Shown: in pieces, positions 57,394-64,000 of the stretch | How the letters are laid out: every line of letters starts with the position of its first letter | How positions within the stretch are numbered: position 1 is the first letter of the stretch | Origin: Bolinopsis microptera | Taxonomy: Eukaryota > Ctenophora > Tentaculata > Lobata > Bolinopsidae | NCBI RefSeq assembly: GCF_026151205.1 | Contig: NC_087074.1 | Span: forward strand, 1,488,001-1,552,000 | Length of the DNA stretch: 64,000 nt | Reading direction: 5' to 3' | The notes under the pieces: model-generated | Told to the model about the DNA's origin: nothing | Seen by the model: the letters and a program-made list of their open reading frames with translations, nothing else | The model's database searches: none | Program-made: the position numbers and the translations under genes

Positions 57394-59108
57394 TTAATAT
57401 TGTCGGGTAAGTCCCCTAGGTGGAAGAGGTCTAGCCGGCTGAGTAACAGGTCTTGTGATGGGTTTCTGTACTGGTCTAGATACCGGTCTAGATGGGGCAG
57501 GTTTAAAGGCAGTTTGTGGAGCAGGTTTAAAAGCAGCGGGTCTACTGTTATAGGCAGGAGTGGGTTTATTATAGACGGGAGCAGGTCTGCTTGTTCTGCT
57601 GAACCCTCCTGAGGATACCCAGAGCTGTCAGGGTTATCTGCCCACACGACCTCCATTCTGGGGTAAAATAACAGTATTAATATGTGGGTCAACATCGTGG
57701 TAAAATAACAATATGATACATTATCACAATATAAAAATAACATCGTGGGTTATCGCTCGATGAAATTATAACTTCTGTCCAGCAAACGACCGCAAAGGTA
57801 CCGGGATCACGGTCGATCTCTGCTTCTGTCTAGTCTATAATATGCATTAACCAACCACGTCTCATGCATAGCAGTAGAATATACTATTTCAAAGAACACA
57901 GCAGAAAAATAAACTCACAGAGCTAAAGAACATTTTCTTGGCTCCAGCGGGTCTCCTGTTCTTCTTACTTTTGCCCTTCTCCTTGCTCTTCATCATTGCA
58001 ATGTGGGCTATCTTCTCATTTGCTACCACATAGAACACAATCTGACCCTGCACAATTCTATAGTTACAAGCTTTACAAGCTCTACAAGCTTTACAAGCTC
58101 TACAAGCTTTACAAGCTCTACAAGCTTTACAAGCTCTACAAGCTTTACAAGCTTTACAAGCTTTACAAGCTTTAAATAGTTTGACTTCGTGGCCTTTAAA
58201 GGATTAGATTACAATTCTAGTTCTGTCAAATTCAAAATATTTATAACAGCACTGATGGTGCAATGAACCTATTTTTAAGATATAAAGGGTTGGCCCAAAG
58301 TATCTGTCCACACGCAACCCTTTAAAAACTCACGCAATTCCGTTAGAAATGCACACACATTTTCGAGATGTAACCTTCTATAATGTTTTTATAATCGTGC
58401 CGATGGTAAGTGGTTTAATTGATGTTTTGTACCACAGATATGCAATTACATAATTAGGATTATTTGGCAGTGGATCATCCGCAAGATTACCTCTATGAAA
58501 TACTATAAGCCATATTAGGGGGCACTCAGAATGAAATTGGTTGTCTGTTATGGAATAAGTGAGTCCATACTTTTGCACCAAATTAACGACACTGTAATGC
58601 TATTTTCGTAAGAATAGGCGGGTTTTATACTTTTGTTAACTTGACAGCCCAAGGTAAGATTAAAAATACTAAATCACAAGTGCAGCTTTCTATATGATCT
58701 GAATTTTATTCAAGATTAGAACCACAAATACAAAATGAGAAGCTTAAGATTAAAATAAAAAAGATAAATCACGTACCTGGGCATTTCTCTCTGCTTTGAT
58801 AACGTCAGGCATCAATCTTGCTAAGTCATTGATGGACTTAACACCCATGGCCTTCAAAGGGAGTACCTGAAAACATCAGCCATTCAGTCGAAGAAACATA
58901 TTGATGAATTAATAAAACGCTTGACAGTGAACATCAAAATTAACCTACAAAACTTATAGGCTAAAGAGTTCAATACATTGCCCTAGTATCTACTCACGGA
59001 TCCTGTAGTGTCCTCGTACTCCTTGGGGAACTTCGTTGCCAGGACCCCGTAACTGGCTGTCATAAGGACACTCCGAATCATGGCTTTTATGTGATCCACG
59101 TCTGCCAT
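57394..59108 (-). CDS. LOTUS (OST-HTH) domain protein, 186 aa; probable 5' part of the Tudor gene
   Basis: Exons 58998-59108, 58777-58866, 57919-58047, 57394-57624, all phase 0 with GT-AG sites. Residues ~5-85 form a LOTUS domain: MADVDHIKAMIRSVLMTASY, LPLKAMGVKSINDLARLMPD, then VANEKIAHIA, the signature end of TDRD5/TDRD7-type LOTUS modules (these bind Vasa-type helicases or RNA). A basic stretch (KSKEKGKSKKNRRPAGAKK) and an Arg-Pro-rich tail follow to TAA. The first ATG after a stop-rich leader is at 59108. In TDRD5/7 a LOTUS module precedes Tudor domains, and the next minus-strand exons downstream encode exactly these. So this is either the N-terminus of that gene with an alternative short end or a split gene. 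Confidence 0.8.
58064..58174. repeat. 9-bp ACAAGCTTT/ACAAGCTCT array beside LOTUS exon 3
   Basis: About twelve units starting 16 bp outside the acceptor of exon 57919-58047. Confidence 0.9.
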
Positions 59109-59454
59109 GATCGGACTTGTAACTTACTGTTGTTACCGATAAAAACTTTATTCTGTATTGACTGGAGCTATAGAGAGAAGCTGATGTCAGGTTTATCGGG
59201 TAAATAGATCACAAAACAGGTTAAATGAATAGGTAGAAAATAATAGTTATTGATATGACAACTGAGGTTAGAGGAAATGACTTTAATTTGAAAGGATATG
59301 GAGTTTTCTAGATTTTAAGAAGGTATCATAAACTAAGACTTCAAACTTGCAAACAATTATCCGACACGTGGTGACTATTTGCTCATGTAACCAATGCACA
59401 TGATGATATTTAAGTAAGGGAAAGATGGAGAACGTTGACCAATACTCATTTTAA

Positions 59455-59926
59455 ACAAGTATGGAGACACAAGTTGGCCAGATCAGTCCCGAAACTTGGC
59501 AAAGAGAGCACACGAACAGCAACACAATTCCTTACTAGACATTGTGAACTAAACTAGGTCATATTAATAGGTGCAAGCCGACAACGGTCCCTAAAACTTG
59601 TCAACACTGTCTCATGGAAGAGGAGACAATGAACCACTTTATTGGTCAGTGCCGAAGTGGTCTTTCCACCGAGGAGGATACTTTGACTCCTTCTACCTTA
59701 ATATGACAGACACAGTGGAAAATTTCTCACTACCAAGGATCATCAGCTTCATACATGCAACAATATGATTCACTAAATGTGGAGAAAACAAAGTTTAACT
59801 TTTTTCTCCATTAAGAAATATTTTACCGGGGTAAGCACAGGGCTCCAATGCTCTATATTACACTTTACAGTGGTCATGATCTATCCTGTAGTGATAATGA
59901 CCACATCCCCCTACGAAGAAGAAGAT
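59455..59926 (+). mobile_element. 3' end of a non-LTR retrotransposon
   Basis: Broken plus-strand reading frame: TCQHCLMEEETMNHFIGQC, the Cys/His motif near the C-terminus of RNase-H-bearing LINE polyproteins. It is followed by a 3' UTR ending CCCTACGAAGAAGAAGA, a GAA tail typical of I/Nimb-like LINEs. 5'-truncated, with stops. Confidence 0.7.
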
Positions 59927-60261
59927 ATTCCAGTAACTACACAGTTGATGTAAATACATTAATATAAACTGTTGTAACCTTTAAGTATCAAGAAATATAA
60001 ATTGGGTATAAATTTAAAAACACTACTTTGTAAAAATTATAAAAATCCTCTGTTAAAAACTGCTAAAAATGTTTAAAAGTTTAAAATAAATTGTTCAATT
60101 TGATGTTAGTAAGCTACAGTAAAAAATAAGTCAAACGCTGTAAATTAAAAACATATTCAACTTTGATTAATTCAGATTAATTTCAAATTCTTTTTCTTCA
60201 ATATTTAATTCTATTCAAAATACTAAATTACATTAGAATTCTATTATTAATATAAAATTGA

Positions 60262-60267
60262 TTTATT
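60262..60267 (-). terminator. AATAAA polyA signal of the lysine-rich gene
   Basis: AATAAA on minus, ~30 bases past the TAA at 60299-60297. Confidence 0.5.
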
Positions 60268-60296
60268 TTGTTCATTACAGATTAGTTGTTATTAAT

Positions 60297-60752
60297 TTAA
60301 CATGGCCATCTTTCTGAACTTCCATCAAATATCTTTGGTTTCTTTGTTGATATCTGGAAGTGGTACTTTTCTCTGTCATTCTCGATGACAAGGATTTTTC
60401 CATTGGCTGGTAGCTTGTCCCTGCGATCTACTAGAATATTATCATTTTCTTCTGAAACATCAATGCCACAATTGTTCTCTATTTCTTCAATCTTCTCATT
60501 CATAGCTTCAACAACTTCTTCTTTGGTTTGGTAAGGACCAAGAGATTCATCAGAGAACATGATACGAGTACCATGGGAGGTTGTGTATGATTTCACCCAA
60601 AACTCTTTCTTCTTTACGATTTTCTTTACTGGAACTTTCCGGACTCGTTTATTTGACTTTTCAGCAGAAACTTTCTCACCAGATGCCTCTTTCCTTTTTA
60701 CAGCGATAGCCTTTTCCCCTGATTTCTTTTGTTTAGCAGGTGCTTTTTCCAT
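60297..60752 (-). CDS. Lysine-rich single-exon protein (151 aa), unrecognised
   Basis: A complete ORF from ATG at 60752 with a properly placed AATAAA. Residues 1-50 are very basic (EKAPAKQKKSGEKAIAVKRK and more), like a nuclear-localising or nucleic-acid-binding tail. Residues 51-151 are mixed charged and could fold (FWVKSYTTSHGTRIMFSDES, then GKILVIENDREKYHFQI). I do not recognise the family. GTGTCAACAAG just before the ATG follows TTATAG, a possible acceptor of a 5' leader intron. It lies 1.2 kb upstream of the LOTUS start on the same strand. Confidence 0.6.
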   Translation of the reverse strand: MEKAPAKQKKSGEKAIAVKRKEASGEKVSAEKSNKRVRKVPVKKIVKKKEFWVKSYTTSHGTRIMFSDESLGPYQTKEEVVEAMNEKIEEIENNCGIDVSEENDNILVDRRDKLPANGKILVIENDREKYHFQISTKKPKIFDGSSERWPC

Positions 60753-60849
60753 CTTGTTGACACCTATAATTTATCAGTTACATTATTTATTGGCAGTAGA
60801 CTTTAAAGTAAACTATGCAATTATATAGACTAGATTGGTGATCAATCTG

Positions 60850-61780
60850 GAGGTATACTGAAAATTCCACCCTTAAAATATATAGTGATATGACGGACTA
60901 AGGATCTATAATATGTGAACCATGTTTGTTTTGACATGGGAACAGATCGCTGTTACAAAACTTGAAGTTGACATGTCCATCTACAAATAACATTTAGAGT
61001 CCCCACTGGGAACTTCCCAAATTACAGGTTTAAGGTTACATTTCTGTCATGCATCAACAAGAAATAATTGAAAACATTCAAGAAGAGAACCGAACAACTT
61101 ATACAAATGTTACACGATTGCTTACAACTCAGGCTTGGCGATATTAAAATAAGCAACGATCGTGTTCTTTACTTTTAGAAAAACTAGTATTAGCGCTCGA
61201 TTTGTCGCAAATATTTTAGAAGTGTGCAAACATCTCGAGAATTGCGCGGCGTTTTTTTCATGCACAGTGTACGATATTTTTATCATACGTTGCAGACCTG
61301 CCGCGCACGTGTGCACTGTATTTAATATAATTGCTTTGGTAGATCGGCGAGATGCACCACTGGATCATGCAGTAGTGGGCCTTGCCGAGCTGCGAAGGAT
61401 CAGGATTGACATCGTGAATCCACTAATTTAATAAAGCCATAATATAATGAGATCAAATTGGATATGCTTAAACTTTTTCGAAAGGTTTCCCTGGCCCTTA
61501 TTTAACTGTTCAAATAAAATGTTATTAAAGCTTTTGTAACAAAATTGTTAAAATTGGACTAGGACAATGTTGTCATACGTTGTATGACCCGCCGCGCACG
61601 AAGTGCGCGGCTCCCCCTGTAGCGTCGAAGACGCTGCGCTACACTATAGTGAAGCGACCGTGGGGGTCACCACGTGATACAAGGACAATGGACATTAACA
61701 ATGGACAAAAATAAAAAATTAATGCTAAAATTACCATCATATACAATATAGTCATGGGTCAGTTTTCTATAATAACGGGT
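60850..61780. other. Intergenic, GC-rich patches, no gene
   Basis: ATACGTTG..GACC.GCCGCGCACG occurs at 61284 and 61575. 61580-61680 is GC-rich with small inverted repeats (GCGTCGAAGACGC). Probably old mobile DNA. Confidence 0.45.
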
Positions 61781-61789
61781 GATACTTTT

Positions 61790-62741
61790 ACATAGCCATG
61801 TGTATACGCGTACTGCGTGACGCGACGCGCTTGTTTCACAAGCGTGCCGCCTTCGGCGGTCGCGCGCTACTGCAAGCGAAAGGGCTCCAGTTAGAGCAAG
61901 GTGATATACTTGTAAAATATTTGTTTCAAATTAGGACCGTCGACGAGTCCAACTCGGCGCCCGTCCTGGTAGGTTAAAGACCTTAAAAGTTTGCTCGACT
62001 TATTGTCAATTGTTGACTATTGTTAATGATCTGGCCCGGCGCGTGCTACTTCGTAGCACTTCGAGTTGCTACACGTTGTATACCTCTAGTCTCGTGCACG
62101 CCGGCGCGCGATCAAAAGCGGTTGCAGCGTGTGTCAAACTTCGAGCACTTCCGAGAAGAAAGCGGCGCGCGCTACTTCGAAGAAATTTAGACGAGTAACC
62201 TGTAACATCCGTCAATGTCAATTGTCAATCTTACCTGTTACAATTACCTAGCTTACTCATGAAACAATTCAACCAATCAGAGTACAGCTAAATCTGCAAA
62301 GTTCAATTTGCAAACTTTTGATCGGCCCAAAATGACACTTTTCTGGAAATTTTATAAGATATTACTCAAAATCTCGAGCGTGCTAAATCACTTTACACAC
62401 TATATACAGTCGATCTTTAAGATTGTTCTAAAAGGGCCTCCGACAGTTGTGAGTTGAAACCAACTTCAATCGATGTATTTTGGATGATGATTAATCACTT
62501 AAAACTCGTGACTTTTTCAACCCGTTCGTGACTTTTTCAACCCGTTCTCTAGCTGGTCCTGAACGACTATTATATTCGAAACCCTAGTAACCCTCTAATC
62601 TTATCCCAACCTTAACCCTAACCCAATCCTTTGCTCTAACCGGAGCCCTCTCGCTAGCAGTAGCGCGCGACCGCCGAAGTCGGCACGGGAAACAAGCGCC
62701 GCGCGTCACGCAGAACGCGTATACGTACACATGGCTATGTG
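61790..62741. mobile_element. GC-rich foldback element with ~110-bp inverted arms
   Basis: Arms 61790-61899 and 62632-62741 are inverted copies (~85-90%): ACATAGCCATGTGTATACGC, then CCTTCGGCGGTCGCGCGCTA. The interior is partly GC-rich (62030-62170). No transposase; the superfamily is unknown. Confidence 0.7.
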
Positions 62742-63155
62742 AACCCAAACGCTCCTACTAAATAACTAAATCGCTCGCCCAAATTTTAAGAAAATTCTTG
62801 TGAAAAGGCCCTTTAGGCATGAAAGTGATTTTGGACGCTGATTCCGAATCACCCCCCATGACGTAGGGTTAAAATGCTTCCCTGGAGAGTTATGGGCAAA
62901 AAACCGTTTTGGTCACGTGACAGGCTGGTAAAACGTGAATTCGATTATTTAGGGCTCGGGTTAGGGTTGTGGTTAAGATTATGGATACTCATACAGGATA
63001 GCTTCGGGGTTATGGTAAGGGTTGGGATTAGGGTTTATGTAAAACCGTTTTGTAAGGCTGCAAAACCAAAAAACCAAAGTCATGTGAAATTTTTGGGCGA
63101 GCGATTTAGTAAGAGCCGAACCCAAAAGCATATGCTGAAACACTAACCCTAACGA
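62585..63155. repeat. Degenerate TTAGGG-like runs in both orientations
   Basis: 62585-62640 reads as CCCTAA-type variants (AACCTTAACCCTAACCCAAT), and 62950-63040 as GGGTTAGGGTTGTGGTTAAG-type variants on the opposite strand. Not a telomere; interstitial telomere-like DNA flanking the foldback arm. Confidence 0.55.
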
Positions 63156-64000
63156 CAGACGAGACATTTAATTAGACTAACTTCCTTATACGGTCATATC
63201 ACGTGATTGTAGCGCGATGCACTACTGGGTCGCGCGCGCATCAAATAATGCTTCTCGCAACCACAGTAGTGTGCAAACCAACATTCGAACCACCAGCAGC
63301 TGGTGGTCAATTTCCTACGAACGCGACTTAATTTTGGTTCAGACTGGAGTCGAGCGCTACGTTATAGCTGTATATATAGCTCGTTTCACGACGAAATCTT
63401 CATTTATTGAGTTTGTCTGTCGATTATGTTGGAGTTTGTACTTTTAATTTTGTACTCGAATACTGTTAATTTATTTTTATTAAATAGTTGTTTTTCGTAC
63501 CAGCACACTAGTACGTGATTCCTTTTGTTATTCTTACATAATTAGGAAGATTTTAAACTTCAATACTATAAATAATCAAATATTTACGAACACCGATCAT
63601 CGGTATGTACCCATTATGCATTATTGGTATCGAAGTCTTATGTTGAGCTGGATATCGAAAAATTTCAAAATGTAAGGCTGTAATTTTGTACTTGTTTAGG
63701 TGTAGAACTAGGATTAACAACTTGATTGCTAGGAGCTAGGAAGAGATTTTAGTAATGATGACCCTTTAAACTTAAACTATATCTCTAGTGCACTTCGATC
63801 GGTTTTCTTTTCAATTTTGATAAAACCTAGTCGTGATCTTTGTTTCAGAACTTCACTAATTTATTAAGTTTTGTAGTTTATATAGACGGAACATGAGCAG
63901 ATACCATTTGATTAATTATAATATATCCGATTTGAAATATTATTCTGTCGGAGTTTGAGTTCTACATGGACACATTTATTAACATCCCGCATGAATTTGT
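63156..64000. other. AT-rich end of window, nothing recognised
   Basis: No ORF with domain or splice context; short shadow ORFs only. Confidence 0.5.

Overview
The window is animal nuclear DNA: AT-rich, with GT-AG introns, an eye-catching load of minisatellites and DNA transposons, a nuclear tRNA-Leu, LINE remnants and a germline-type LOTUS/Tudor gene (piRNA/germ-granule machinery, known only from animals). I cannot name the species. The intronless divergent class A receptor, the Merlin element and the MITE load fit a marine or non-vertebrate animal, but this is inference.

The backbone is one large minus-strand locus. A LOTUS-domain reading frame starts at 59108 (4 exons to 57394). Next comes a Tudor reading frame of 20 phase-compatible exons from 56747 down to 3774 (957 codons): Tudor 1 (56.2-54.1 kb), a double-stranded-RNA-binding-like domain (51.9-51.5 kb), an acidic linker (46.5 kb), Tudor 2 (46.5-12.1 kb, split by a 33.5-kb intron), Tudor 3 (11.7-7.5 kb) and the first half of Tudor 4 (4.5-3.8 kb). 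The order and length resemble TDRD5/TDRD7, so LOTUS and Tudor parts are probably one gene, although the LOTUS exon also has its own stop and polyA signal.

The 33.5-kb intron (12420-45967) holds an antisense intronless seven-transmembrane receptor (43972-45126), a 3.4-kb complete Merlin DNA transposon with an 8-bp target duplication (29891-33292), a 3.3-kb 42-bp minisatellite (19.0-22.35 kb), a decayed LINE (37.3-38.3 kb), a tRNA-derived SINE and several foldback/MITE elements. At the left end two small plus-strand paralogous coiled-coil genes (1547-1994, 2876-3331) share one intron position. At the right end are a LINE 3' end (59.5-59.9 kb), a lysine-rich single-exon gene (60297-60752) and a GC-rich foldback element with degenerate TTAGGG-like runs (61.8-63.1 kb).

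The two most unusual observations are: (1) the Merlin element carries, besides an intact DDE transposase, a divergent second ORF with a CCHC zinc knuckle and a probable helix-turn-helix, and has terminal arms built of 11-bp repeats; (2) tandem duplications in the Tudor locus repeatedly include or abut exon-intron borders, so that splice donors or acceptors themselves are repeated.
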